Assembly: GCA_030615625.1 (NCBI GenBank)
Contig: JAUWYX010000003.1
Span: forward strand, 171,045-235,044
Direction of reading: 5' to 3'
DNA: 64,000 nucleotides
Origin: Dehalococcoidia bacterium
Lineage (GTDB): Bacteria; Chloroflexota; Dehalococcoidia; GIF9; AB-539-J10
Shown here: positions 24,957-33,530 of the stretch, piece by piece
Position numbering within the stretch: the first letter of the stretch is position 1
Layout: every line of letters starts with the position of its first letter
The notes under the pieces: model-generated
What the model was told of the DNA's origin: nothing
Databases searched by the model: none
Seen by the model: only the letters and a program-made list of their open reading frames with translations
Position numbers and translations under genes: made by a program

Positions 24957-25175
24957 ATGGTAAAGCGAGAGGTGAGTGAGGTTCAAACTGGAAAGAAGTG
25001 TCCAAACTGCGGTGCCGAGGGGAAGTATCACGGTGAGCATGAAACAGCGGTTAGAAACTACAAGTTACCCGGGCAAACCATAGCTGATGTTGGCTGGCGC
25101 TGCTGGAAATGTGGATTTGAGTGGGGCTTTGAGGTTCCCGAAGGAATGCTGGGTGAGACTGGGGGCGGAACATGA
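24957..25175 (+). CDS. Small zinc-ribbon protein
   Basis: 72 residues from an ATG in a gap after the J-domain gene. Two knuckles, CPNCGAEG and CWKCGFEWGFE, about 35 residues apart. The frame is open further upstream, but in overlap with the neighbour. Ends overlapping the next ATG by 4 bp. Confidence 0.65.
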   Translation: MVKREVSEVQTGKKCPNCGAEGKYHGEHETAVRNYKLPGQTIADVGWRCWKCGFEWGFEVPEGMLGETGGGT

Positions 25176-25444
25176 TTTGGATAAGCCAATGGCTGTGCCC
25201 CAGGCGGCACTGTGCTATTGCCGTGGCCTGGGATGACCAAGAGATGAGTGCCGAGGAAGCTGAGCGCCGGGGTGGGCAGGCTTTCACCCAGGGCATTAAC
25301 CGGTGGTGTGGCATTTGTGGTGGTAGCCTCCGTGTGGAGCATGACCGCACCAAGTTTAAGACTATGGGGGAGGCATTGCCCTACATCAAGGCGATAGAGC
25401 AAGCCAACCTCCGGGCACGAAGTATCATAGGTGGGAAGTTCTAA
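25172..25444 (+). CDS. Unknown Cys/His-containing 90-residue protein
   Basis: Cysteines in LCPRRHC and WCGICGGSL may bind zinc. The rest is helical. No family recognised. Packed between two small genes of the same operon. Confidence 0.6.
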   Translation: MIWISQWLCPRRHCAIAVAWDDQEMSAEEAERRGGQAFTQGINRWCGICGGSLRVEHDRTKFKTMGEALPYIKAIEQANLRARSIIGGKF

Positions 25445-25456
25445 GGGAGCGAGAAG

Positions 25457-25708
25457 ATGAAAGTTAATGTCCAAGTCAAGAGCGAGCAGTTAACCAAAGA
25501 GGACCTCCGCCTGCTCCTCCAGGCAATCCGGGATTGTGAACAGAAGAACTTTAAGGATAAGGAGATATCCATAGGGGCAGAGGCGCCTGATTTAACCATA
25601 GACGAAATGGGCGAGATTCTAAAGAGCATAAAACCGCCATACAATTACGGGCCGGTTATCTTCAAATTCGTAGAGCCTTCTAGGGGGAATAATGTGGCAG
25701 AAGACTGA
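25457..25708 (+). CDS. Unknown 83-residue protein
   Basis: Starts MKVNVQVKSEQLTKEDLRLLLQAIRDCEQ, ferredoxin-like alternation of strand and helix. No family recognised. Overlaps the last gene of the early operon by 17 bp. Confidence 0.6.
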   Translation: MKVNVQVKSEQLTKEDLRLLLQAIRDCEQKNFKDKEISIGAEAPDLTIDEMGEILKSIKPPYNYGPVIFKFVEPSRGNNVAED

Positions 25709-25904
25709 TAAACCCGGTGGCTTTGTACTTACTGCCAAAAAGGGCGAGAAGAAGTACGTCATGTCTGAAAAGACACTAAATGAGATTACCGAGCGGCTCG
25801 GTGGTAAGGAAGCAGTTGAAGCTTTATTCAAGGTTGGGTGGGTAGAGCTAACTCATGAGGAGATAAAACTAGCTGAAGAAATAAGGCAGAAGTATTTTAC
25901 TTAA
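25692..25904 (+). CDS. Unknown 70-residue protein
   Basis: Ribosome site GGGGGAAT inside the previous gene. Strand-rich start (GGFVLTAKKGEKKYVMS), helical end. Last gene of the plus-strand early run, converging 15 bp away on a minus-strand structural gene; no terminator is visible between them. Confidence 0.6.
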   Translation: MWQKTDKPGGFVLTAKKGEKKYVMSEKTLNEITERLGGKEAVEALFKVGWVELTHEEIKLAEEIRQKYFT

Positions 25905-25918
25905 GGAAGTTTAATTGG

Positions 25919-27304
25919 TCAGTACCACGCTGGCTCCGTTAGGGGATGATTGGGATGTCTTGTCTCAATATGAGTTAGGAAACTTCTCACAAAGGATATT
26001 TTGTCCCATGCTCTCGCTCGCACGTGTGGTGGCCCGTCAAAACCTTTGTCGCAGTAAGGGCAATAAAGGCGAGGTATGCAGTAACCTCCACCACAGTGTG
26101 AGTAATAACGAATAGGGTATACCCAATCCCGAAGCCCTCGTTCTAAGTCAATCATGAATACCTTGCCACGACCACGACAAATACGGCACCCAGTACCTCC
26201 ACAAGCTGGGCAAGTTACTCCATAAGTAATTATCCACTCTTCTGGGATAAGAATATATCCTCCGCCCAGACTACGAGCTATCATATTAGCGAGCTCGTCT
26301 TTTGTATCCCAGTATTCTCGACAATCATAGTCTGTTGCCATTACGAGGAGCCCTGCTCCACTTGGCCAAGCGAAGCCTCCAGACCATGTTCTATACCGTG
26401 CGACCCAGTTGTTTACTTCTGCTCCAGGTGGGTCCCATTTTGACGGGTACGCATTTTTCAAACCTTCTATAAGCTGGGGAACATTGATAACCTTTAATTC
26501 ACTGAAACCATCTACCACGTAGTTTCCACCTTCAAATTTCTGTCCCCAAGATTCAAAAGGCTCAACATCTGGAATTGTTACTTGAGTGCATATTGGCATT
26601 CTAGTTCCACCAAATGGTGAGTGGTATGTCGCTGGTATATCTTGAATAACGGTGAAGCTGGCTGATTTGTCCTGTGCTTTGACAGTATAACTACCCGGTT
26701 CCGTAGGGGTGTAAGTAAACCTGAGTGTAGGATTGCGAAAGGTAATAGTGAAGTCGGCAGATATTAGTATGCCATCAACCAGCACGCTTCCATGTATATC
26801 CGCCGGCAGCTCCATTGGATACGGATATTGAATATAGACATCGATTTCAATGGTTTCTCCCAGGTATGCGGTCGAGGGGCTTACTTTTATGTTGACTACT
26901 TCAACTCCTTCTGTCCACTCTGTCGGGGCCTCTGGCACAGGTGATAATGCAAGGTCTGCATCCAGGAGAGATTGCTCTAATGTGATAGTGAAAGTAGCCG
27001 TCTGATAATTATTTGCTTTAACTGTAATCATGTAGGTGCCGAATTGGACATAATCTGTCCGGTAAAGTCCATGATAATCACTATAGCAGTGGAATACATC
27101 ATCAACTGAGATCTCGGCATTAGCTATCTTGGCACCGGTCCCCTCATCAATGATATAGCCTTGAACTCTTCCGTAATCTTCACCTGGTGGCGGAGGTTCT
27201 GGTTCTGCCCTTCTTGTTAAGAGATAAAGACCAACACCGAGACCAACACAGAGACCAACACCGCCAAGGGTAACCACTAAGGCTTTCTTTTGGCCAGCTT
27301 CCAT
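25919..27304 (-). CDS. Membrane-anchored virion-type protein with Ig-like and zinc-finger domains
   Basis: 461 residues. N-terminal transmembrane helix (about 8-29), Pro-rich spacer, a carboxypeptidase-regulatory-like domain (about 47-112; GRVQGYIIDEGTGAKIANAEISVDD), another Ig-like domain (about 130-215), then an unknown part, a DnaJ-type zinc motif (CPACGGTGCRICRGRG) and at the end a C2H2-like finger (CPYC...H...H). An outer beta-domain spike ending in nucleic-acid or protein-binding fingers is an odd mix. Last gene of the long minus-strand block. Confidence 0.75.
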   Translation of the reverse strand: MEAGQKKALVVTLGGVGLCVGLGVGLYLLTRRAEPEPPPPGEDYGRVQGYIIDEGTGAKIANAEISVDDVFHCYSDYHGLYRTDYVQFGTYMITVKANNYQTATFTITLEQSLLDADLALSPVPEAPTEWTEGVEVVNIKVSPSTAYLGETIEIDVYIQYPYPMELPADIHGSVLVDGILISADFTITFRNPTLRFTYTPTEPGSYTVKAQDKSASFTVIQDIPATYHSPFGGTRMPICTQVTIPDVEPFESWGQKFEGGNYVVDGFSELKVINVPQLIEGLKNAYPSKWDPPGAEVNNWVARYRTWSGGFAWPSGAGLLVMATDYDCREYWDTKDELANMIARSLGGGYILIPEEWIITYGVTCPACGGTGCRICRGRGKVFMIDLERGLRDWVYPIRYYSHCGGGYCIPRLYCPYCDKGFDGPPHVRARAWDKISFVRSFLTHIETRHPNHPLTEPAWY

Positions 27305-27334
27305 TTTACTATTACCCTCCTGTCTATTAGCAGT

Positions 27335-27508
27335 TTATAACGCTCCCGATATAGCTAGGCCAACCAGTATTCCACCTATACCCATAAACCAGGGGAAAAC
27401 TTTCTGAAATAGCTTGTATTTCGGCTCCTTGAGCTTGACCTCCAAAATGACCGCAGCCACCATCCCCACTGAGCCGATGCCGAGAAAGATTACGCCGATT
27501 GTCAACAT
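27335..27508 (-). CDS. Small two-helix membrane protein
   Basis: 57 residues after a strong ribosome site (CAGGAGGTAACA, minus strand). Two hydrophobic segments (about 2-22 and 40-57) with a charged link EVKLKEPKYKLFQK. One of several tiny membrane proteins in the structural block; candidate virion membrane or holin-like protein. Confidence 0.65.
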   Translation of the reverse strand: MLTIGVIFLGIGSVGMVAAVILEVKLKEPKYKLFQKVFPWFMGIGGILVGLAISGAL

Positions 27509-27552
27509 TGTTACCTCCTGGCTTAGATTATCTCCATCTTACCTTTGTATAA

Positions 27553-28527
27553 TCATCCATTGACCCCAAGCTGTTCAAGGACATTTGATATTTTGTTTAT
27601 AAGGGTTACTTCGCTAGACCCAGCGAATAAATCCCCAACAATTTCATTGTTTTTGTTCAGTACAATGCTGCCTGAGTCTCCACCTTCGGACATAGGGTCG
27701 GCCATTATCTGGTCCTCAAAGATGGCTATTTTTCCGTTTCCGTAGTTTACATTGGCAAGAGCATTGATCGACTGAACTATTCCCTGTGTTACTTCAGTGG
27801 TTCTTCCGGATTTCTTGAGCTCCTCTTTTACCTCCACCTGATAGTTAAATCCTGTGGGCACTCCAATGCCGAGTATCTCCGCTGACAGGTTTTCATTACT
27901 GAGTGGGGCAGAAGCAAGGGCTGCATCCACTTTATTCATTACATCATCATAGGTACCAAACCGTGATTTATGACCAGTATGCTCCAGGACCCAATTGGCA
28001 CAATGAGCCATAAAGTTGATTATCGGGCAGTCGCTTTCATCTCCTACAAAAACAATCGGCACAATGTGAGTCAAATACCTTATGACGTCGTCAGGGCCTC
28101 CGCCATCATATGGACCGGGCTGATAGAGTGGGTCCCCTACTTTGGAGTCTTCGTCAGGCGCTCCCACATGTTTATTAACAAAGACGGAGAGAAACTCCCA
28201 CCCGGGGAGCAAAATTGGTGTTCCAGTACCGGCACTTACTCTTGGGTGCCCAACACTAACTCCACCCGGCATGGGTCTAAGTCGAGATTTTCTGTCTACT
28301 GCAGTTGTAGGCTGAGCATCAAGAGCCCATATCTTCTTCGCGACTACTACATCAGTCTCACGTCCGTCAACTATTGGGGGAATCCTATCTTCCTTCTTGA
28401 GTGCGGATAACGCAACCTTCTTGGTAACGGCAACACGGATGGCATCCCTGCCAGTATCGACCCCGCCAACAATTTTTGTGTCTGAGCGGACATATACCAC
28501 GTTCTTTTTGTGAATCAGTTCCTTCAT
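27553..28527 (-). CDS. Trypsin-like serine protease (Nal1-like S1 family)
   Basis: 324 residues from the ATG preceded by GGAGG; an upstream GTG at 28554 is possible. MPGGVSVGHP and the His in VNKHVG (about 120), followed by GDPLYQPGPYDGG, align with the beginning of bacterial trypsin-fold proteins of the Nal1 kind, and GGDSGS (about 281-286) holds the nucleophile serine. No signal peptide, so it acts in the cell or virion. In the middle of virion-type genes, maturation of structural proteins is a plausible task (inference). Confidence 0.82.
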   Translation of the reverse strand: MKELIHKKNVVYVRSDTKIVGGVDTGRDAIRVAVTKKVALSALKKEDRIPPIVDGRETDVVVAKKIWALDAQPTTAVDRKSRLRPMPGGVSVGHPRVSAGTGTPILLPGWEFLSVFVNKHVGAPDEDSKVGDPLYQPGPYDGGGPDDVIRYLTHIVPIVFVGDESDCPIINFMAHCANWVLEHTGHKSRFGTYDDVMNKVDAALASAPLSNENLSAEILGIGVPTGFNYQVEVKEELKKSGRTTEVTQGIVQSINALANVNYGNGKIAIFEDQIMADPMSEGGDSGSIVLNKNNEIVGDLFAGSSEVTLINKISNVLEQLGVNG

Positions 28528-28544
28528 TATGGCCTCCAATTCCA

Positions 28545-28823
28545 TTATATCCACCTTATTGCTACTAAGCCGATACCTTCAAGAATTAGAATCACTACTA
28601 GGCCAGCTGAGTATGTTATAACACTATCCCACCAATCAGTGCAGCCCTCCTTGGTGCCCTCACACAAATCATTCCAGCGTTCAAGGCCGGCAAACAAACC
28701 CATCATGGCTAACGATGCCGGGAAAAATAACATGGCTATGTAGGCGCACATGAAGCCATAAAGCCAATGGGCAATTACCGTATTTTTCCTGAGCTTATAC
28801 CACTGCAGAATTCTATTTATCAT
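28545..28823 (-). CDS. Small membrane protein
   Basis: 92 residues with about two to three hydrophobic segments (about 17-45 and 66-92). Positive N terminus (MINRILQWYKLRKN). Belongs to the structural block. A 23-codon GTG-started frame directly upstream (ending at the ATGA overlap) may encode another tiny helix but is not supported further. Confidence 0.65.
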   Translation of the reverse strand: MINRILQWYKLRKNTVIAHWLYGFMCAYIAMLFFPASLAMMGLFAGLERWNDLCEGTKEGCTDWWDSVITYSAGLVVILILEGIGLVAIRWI

Positions 28824-28909
28824 TTTTGTCCTTGCAGCCTTTGAATCTCCTTCTCCTTAAAGAACCAGACGATGGCGCCAGTGGCCACGGAGCAGTGCCC
28901 TTTTCATCT

Positions 28910-29113
28910 CTACTCCCCTCCTAATTGTTTTCTAATTCTGGCGATTTCTCTCTGCTTTTCCCACTCTTTCACGATGTAGATTATGACAGCGGGAGCGACA
29001 GCGATGAAAGCCTCCACCGGCACGATTTTCATAGCAGTCAGCACGATGAAGCCGATGGTGAAAAGAACCCCGATAATGAGTTTCGCCAATCCGCTGAGAC
29101 TAATTCCGCTCAT
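28910..29113 (-). CDS. Small two-helix membrane protein
   Basis: 67 residues after TTGGAGGTGTCATAA. Two hydrophobic segments (about 8-27 and 30-48) and a basic cytoplasmic tail (EWEKQREIARIRKQLGG). Starts one base after the preceding small gene's stop. Virion membrane or lysis role possible. Confidence 0.65.
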   Translation of the reverse strand: MSGISLSGLAKLIIGVLFTIGFIVLTAMKIVPVEAFIAVAPAVIIYIVKEWEKQREIARIRKQLGGE

Positions 29114-29209
29114 TTATGACACCTCCAAATTTTTACCATCTATATTAGGCACTAGCTGCCTCCTTGAGTAACTGAGAATTTCCTTTATTCTTCCAATAAG
29201 GTCTAGCAT
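29114..29209 (-). CDS. 31-residue peptide gene
   Basis: ATG after GAGGAGATAAG, and its stop is directly followed by the next start (TAAATG). The product, MLDLIGRIKEILSYSRRQLV plus a short tail, would form an amphipathic basic helix. Supported by its fit in a chain of coupled genes; no family recognised. Confidence 0.5.
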   Translation of the reverse strand: MLDLIGRIKEILSYSRRQLVPNIDGKNLEVS

Positions 29210-29210
29210 C

Positions 29211-30629
29211 TTATCTCCTCAGCAATTCTAGAAACTCTTGCTGGACTACAGTAAATTCCCCTAATGGTGGGCTTTCCGTAACGAAGTACATATTCGCACC
29301 ATAGGTTATCCCTGTTGAATTTCTAGCTACTGCCCTGAAGTGGTATCTTGTGCCTGGAGTTAAATCTGTTAACGCCTGTGAGAAAAGCTCGCCACTGGAC
29401 TTAGTTTGAAGCGGCGTTGTGTATATGGTACCGCCAGGCACTCCGTACTCGAACCAACAGTCACAAGCCTCACCTCCATCATCATCTAGCACCCCATTCG
29501 AGGTAGCTCCTGATTGGCTGATGGTGTTAGCTGATTCGGTGGTGACGCCAGGTGGCGCGACAGGTGGTGGAGCAAAGAAAGTAATAGCGGAATCCTCGGC
29601 GTAATCATCGGAGTAATGCGGGTCAGTGTAGCTCCAAGCTCTGTAATAATACGTTGTGCTCGAGTCAAGTCCTGTGTCAGAAAAGGCATGCGCTGGCCCA
29701 TTATAGGCTTCATCGCCATCATCTACATCTGTAGGATAGCTCCCGATTTTTCGTCTCACCACAGTATTAAGTGCACCGGCTCCACTTGTCCAGCTAACAT
29801 CTATCTGAGCATCACTGATAGCTGTAGCTACTAGGTTGGTAGGCGCTTCAGGCTTTGCCGTAAATGTTAAATCATCACTATAGGCTGTCCCCTTACTATT
29901 GGTGGCAAAAGCTCTGAAATGGTATAGGGTGCCGGGACTCAATCCGGAAATTGCTTGTGCGAAAGTTTCACCCGTGGCCTTGCTCTGTGTAGGTGTGGTA
30001 TTGCCATAGGCTGCAGTCTCTCCCCACTCAAAGCCGCAGTCACAAGCCTCACCTCCATCACTTACTAGGTTGCCGTTGAGCTTTGCGGTGTTCTCCTCAA
30101 TATCTGTGGCTGGGTCAGGGGCCACTGTTGGCAAAATAGGCGTGTAAGTAACTACATAATATATGTCGGCGATATAGCCATACTTGCCAGCTTGGCAAGC
30201 CTTCTTTTGGGTTGTAACTTGAAATTGTGCACCATCCAGCTCGGCAACTGTCCAAGGATTTTCGGTAGCTGGATTGTTAGGCCAAGGAAAACACTTAGTA
30301 TTGAACGTATCAAGGATACCATCGTGTCCAACAAGGTAGTAATAGAAATGGCCACCAATTCTAAACCCGACCCAAATAATAGTAACCCATCCATAAGAAG
30401 AATCATGCTTTACTCTAAGATAACATTCTACTTTGCTTATGCTGACACCAGGAGGTATCCCAAGCGCATCATGAATATAGCAATCATCGGCAGGTGTGAC
30501 GCCTGTGTGCCAAATATGGGTTGCATCTGACTCATCAGATAGTAGCTGCCAATGTGCGCCAGCGCCTGCTTGCTGGTTATGTTCAGCAGAAACCCCCGCC
30601 CCTGTCGGTTTCAGTGTTTTAGTGGTCAT
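29211..30629 (-). CDS. Fibronectin type III-repeat virion-type protein
   Basis: 472 residues. N-terminal beta domain of about 160 residues (WQLLSDESDATHIW, VKHDSSYGWVTIIWVGF), similar in kind to viral coat or spike folds, followed by three FN3-like domains (about 165-260, 265-350, 360-455) with GLSPGTLYHFRAFATNSKG and DLTPGTRYHFRAVARNSTG. Two of these share the cassette DGGEACDC.FE. No signal peptide. Likely a surface fibre or receptor-binding protein. Confidence 0.75.
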   Translation of the reverse strand: MTTKTLKPTGAGVSAEHNQQAGAGAHWQLLSDESDATHIWHTGVTPADDCYIHDALGIPPGVSISKVECYLRVKHDSSYGWVTIIWVGFRIGGHFYYYLVGHDGILDTFNTKCFPWPNNPATENPWTVAELDGAQFQVTTQKKACQAGKYGYIADIYYVVTYTPILPTVAPDPATDIEENTAKLNGNLVSDGGEACDCGFEWGETAAYGNTTPTQSKATGETFAQAISGLSPGTLYHFRAFATNSKGTAYSDDLTFTAKPEAPTNLVATAISDAQIDVSWTSGAGALNTVVRRKIGSYPTDVDDGDEAYNGPAHAFSDTGLDSSTTYYYRAWSYTDPHYSDDYAEDSAITFFAPPPVAPPGVTTESANTISQSGATSNGVLDDDGGEACDCWFEYGVPGGTIYTTPLQTKSSGELFSQALTDLTPGTRYHFRAVARNSTGITYGANMYFVTESPPLGEFTVVQQEFLELLRR

Positions 30630-30635
30630 GTTTAG

Positions 30636-31013
30636 CTACCTCTTCGCTGTGAAGAACTCCATGTCCAGACTCAAATAAGGTGGTGCTCCTGCCGACTGGT
30701 ATGCCTCGATTTTCACGCCATATACGTTCGGTATGGCACTAATCCTTATCGCCTTTGCGTCTGCGGGCTGGGCACCCGTGTAGGAATTTTCATCCTCGAC
30801 AACATAAGCCCCCCCACTTTTGCCTTTGGCTGATACACGGATATAGACAGTATCGCCTGCCGCCATATTTGTGAGGTCAATCCAGGCACCGGCAAACATC
30901 CAGGGAAGGTTGGCGTCATCCTCAAAGACTGTGGCGTAGGCACCGGTAAGAGTTTTACTTCCGCTCTGGGTGGAGTGTCTGAGTTTTAGAAGTGGTGCAG
31001 CACGTATGATCAT
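30636..31013 (-). CDS. Beta-sandwich virion-type protein
   Basis: 125 residues, predicted almost all beta (TGAYATVFEDD, GAWIDLTNMAAGDTVYIRVS, YLSLDMEFFTAKR), consistent with a jelly-roll-like decoration or minor coat protein. It overlaps the next gene by one base. No family recognised. Confidence 0.65.
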   Translation of the reverse strand: MIIRAAPLLKLRHSTQSGSKTLTGAYATVFEDDANLPWMFAGAWIDLTNMAAGDTVYIRVSAKGKSGGAYVVEDENSYTGAQPADAKAIRISAIPNVYGVKIEAYQSAGAPPYLSLDMEFFTAKR

Positions 31014-31306
31014 TACTGCGGCACCTCGTAGTCTACTCCTTCGCCATCATTGTCAGCGTCCACCCAGATAGCGTTGAGATTGGTGACGTATTCATGGAAA
31101 ACATCATCCGGGCCAAGCCCGGGGTGGTGGGCTTCAGCCTCAGCCTTGGTACCGCCAATATACACTCTGCCTGCGTTGCCGTGCTTGGCAGTGATAGCAG
31201 CCCCAAAACCTTCAGGAACCTTGACATCTGGCATCTGTTCCGCGGTCCCCGCACTGGCCACCGTTTTGTCGCCTGTGGTGATGGAGCTTCTATTACCCCA
31301 GGTCAT
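31013..31306 (-). CDS. Small beta virion-type protein
   Basis: 97 residues. SSITTGDKTVASAGTAEQM and KVPEGFGAAITAKHGNAGRVYIGGTK recall small head-decoration or coat proteins common in proviruses. The acidic end VDADNDGEGVDYEV is also typical. Start overlaps the previous gene. Confidence 0.65.
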   Translation of the reverse strand: MTWGNRSSITTGDKTVASAGTAEQMPDVKVPEGFGAAITAKHGNAGRVYIGGTKAEAEAHHPGLGPDDVFHEYVTNLNAIWVDADNDGEGVDYEVPQ

Positions 31307-31955
31307 AGATTTTCCTCACAAGTTCTCCTCTCGATATGGTCACGTCGGTAGCTGATGTAGCCTTGGCCACCAGCCGGAAGTTTGTTTTATACCTAACGTC
31401 CATGGCTCCGCTGGAGAACATGAGCACGAATATGGCTCCAGTGGCTTTAGCTATCCAGCCACCGGGGAAGTGGGGGTATTCGATAGATGTGTCAATCATA
31501 TTCGAGACATTAAAGGTCCACACTATGTCATCTATGTGGAGCTCATACTCGACATCCTTAATGTTCGACACCAGCTCAATGGCAACAATTGCCCCGCTGT
31601 GTGGGGATTCGGAGAGGTACAGGTTCTTTGGAGTCAAGCCTGGAATGGTAACAGCTTCAATTGGAGTTACTTCGAATCTGTAAGTGGGTATTGTCGGCTC
31701 GCCTCCGAGAAGAGCCTTAATGTCCTTAAGCAGGTCTATCTGTGTACTGAGTTTTGAGGATATCTCACCAAGCCCGGTCAGCAGGCCCAGGAGTGTCTCC
31801 TTAGTCCACTCATCGGGGGTGAAGATGACCACGCCTTCAGGCGGAGCAGCCGCTGCTTTGGAGCTAAGCCAAGCAATGAGGGCGACGATGCCACCGCCGC
31901 CGAATCCTGCCAGTAGTACTTTACCTACACCTGAGTCTTTTTTTTCCTCAGCCAT
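31293..31955 (-). CDS. Membrane-anchored beta virion-type protein
   Basis: 220 residues. A Lys/Glu-rich start is followed by a Gly-rich membrane helix (about 12-32), a helical stretch (about 45-90; LLGLLTGLGEISSKLSTQIDLLKDI) and a C-terminal beta domain (about 95-215). Fits an inner-membrane-to-shell connector or spike base. Its stop overlaps the start of the small beta protein and its start overlaps the capsid candidate's stop, so all are coupled. Confidence 0.65.
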   Translation of the reverse strand: MAEEKKDSGVGKVLLAGFGGGGIVALIAWLSSKAAAAPPEGVVIFTPDEWTKETLLGLLTGLGEISSKLSTQIDLLKDIKALLGGEPTIPTYRFEVTPIEAVTIPGLTPKNLYLSESPHSGAIVAIELVSNIKDVEYELHIDDIVWTFNVSNMIDTSIEYPHFPGGWIAKATGAIFVLMFSSGAMDVRYKTNFRLVAKATSATDVTISRGELVRKIYDLG

Positions 31956-33196
31956 TATGGTATAACTCCTGCCTTAGCTGCTTCGATAGCCTCAACCGTT
32001 GCTGGCTGCCCGAACCTGGCTTTTATGAGTTCCGACAGCTTGTAGCGTCCTATGACCACGCGAATGTAGCGGTTGGCCAAGTTAGCGTCAGCATAGTAGC
32101 CTATCTCCAACTTCCGCAGCGCCGGTATCCAGCAGGGAAAGTCGTACGCCTGGTCCATGGCAAAGACAGGTAGCTTGAGGTAATCACGATCATCGTCTCT
32201 AGTAACGTAGATCTGGGCATTGTTTGCCAGCGTAAGAGCAGCGTTGTCGCCCGTTACGGACTCCAATACTAGGACTTCATCGCTCATCGGAGATATGGTA
32301 ATGGAGGGTGTCGTCTGCCCAGAGACCACATTGGCCACTATTTCAGCGTAGGTGCGCTTACCAAACGGGCCTAAGGCTATGAACTCGCGCTCAATCTGGT
32401 ATGGAATCGGGAAGGGCAAGATCCCCTTTTCAACACTATCGCTAATTCCCCTTTTCAGCGAGAGGGCTTTATCTTCACTGGATAAGGGGAGTCCCCAAAG
32501 GAGTTTCTCCGCCACACTTGGCTTGACCACCCAGATTCCTAAGTACATCTTGTAATCGGTAACGATAGCGTCAGCATTAAGAACTAGGGATAAGCTCCTT
32601 GTTGAAAGAAATTCTAAGGGGGTCAGCTGATTTACTTTCCTTGCGATTGTCACTACGATGAAGCTTGTTTGGTCACCTGCAATGAAGTTTACCGCTGCAT
32701 TCTCTGCCACCTCGGTATTGGCTAAATCAGCGCCTTCCTTCTCCTCTATTGTATCAGCAGCAAGGGTAGCACTGGATGAAACCACTACGGCTCCAGCATT
32801 GGTAACTGAGCCAGCGGCAGTGTAAGGAGCACCCGCATAGTTATGAAAAGTAACATGAATTATAGTGCAGGCAAATGGTGCAATCCATTTAAAAGTGTCT
32901 GATGCTGGTAGAGCGCCAGAGGCAACGGGTAAATAGTCGGCCCTAGCATTGAGCGAAATGGTCTCAAGCTCATGCGTCGCCTCCCTGTCAGCCTTCAGCT
33001 TCAGAAGAACATTGGCGTTAGGGGTTGCCAAGAACTTGTCCGTGAGGACGGGAATGTCTTGGGATAGTGTCGGGCTGGTGAGAGTGATTATGGAGTTATC
33101 GCCGGCGGCAAGATCCTGAGCGTGTAAAAACGGCAATAGCTCGGGGAAATATCTCGCTTTACGGATTACAGTTGGTAACTCGTCCTGTATTGGCAT
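31955..33196 (-). CDS. Candidate capsid or large coat protein
   Basis: 413 residues, soluble, no signal peptide, long alternating beta strands (DNSIITLTSPTLSQDIPVL, TSFIVVTIARKV, SDEVLVLESVTGDNA) and a final helix. Size, position and composition fit a virion shell protein, perhaps with two sandwich domains; a sequence family is not recognised. It shares with the 34367-35479 product an N-terminal acidic part and a segment of the pattern D-[DE]-[KE]-hydrophobic-IE-[SA]-[VL]. Called from context only. Confidence 0.55.
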   Translation of the reverse strand: MPIQDELPTVIRKARYFPELLPFLHAQDLAAGDNSIITLTSPTLSQDIPVLTDKFLATPNANVLLKLKADREATHELETISLNARADYLPVASGALPASDTFKWIAPFACTIIHVTFHNYAGAPYTAAGSVTNAGAVVVSSSATLAADTIEEKEGADLANTEVAENAAVNFIAGDQTSFIVVTIARKVNQLTPLEFLSTRSLSLVLNADAIVTDYKMYLGIWVVKPSVAEKLLWGLPLSSEDKALSLKRGISDSVEKGILPFPIPYQIEREFIALGPFGKRTYAEIVANVVSGQTTPSITISPMSDEVLVLESVTGDNAALTLANNAQIYVTRDDDRDYLKLPVFAMDQAYDFPCWIPALRKLEIGYYADANLANRYIRVVIGRYKLSELIKARFGQPATVEAIEAAKAGVIP

Positions 33197-33244
33197 AGGG
33201 CAAACCTCCCTTCAATTTATTTTTAAGGTAGCATGGTTTTTATC

Positions 33245-33514
33245 TTACTCAGGCTCGGTCTCAGGCCCAGCCTCAGGCTCGGTCTCAGGATCAGTCTCAG
33301 GCCCAGCCTCAGGATCAGTCTCAGGTTTAGGCGTTGGAACCCGCCCTTCTACGCACACAGGGATTAGCTTACCACAAGAAGGGCATGGACTACAGAACTC
33401 AACAATCCTTCCAGGTGGGCCTATATAAGTCTTATCAACCCTGGTCTCATCCTCGGGCTCCTTTCCGGCTAATTTGGCACCGCATAGAAAGCATTGATTA
33501 TTTGCAAATTCCAT
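33245..33514 (-). CDS. Zinc-ribbon protein with an acidic Pro/Glu repeat tail
   Basis: 89 residues. CFLCGA (8-13) and CPSCGKLIPVC form a zinc site; residues 60-89 are repeats of the unit [ET]-[DE]-P-E-[AT]-G-P-E. The coding DNA there is a 12-18-bp tandem repeat (about 33248-33325) likely to vary in length between strains. Confidence 0.7.
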   Translation of the reverse strand: MEFANNQCFLCGAKLAGKEPEDETRVDKTYIGPPGRIVEFCSPCPSCGKLIPVCVEGRVPTPKPETDPEAGPETDPETEPEAGPETEPE

Positions 33515-33530
33515 CTATTTTCCCCTCCTT

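Noticed and set aside
28830..28900. 23-codon GTG-started membrane peptide (VATGAIVWFF...)
   Set aside because: It overlaps the next gene neatly, but GTG start, size and lack of a ribosome site leave it unsupported.
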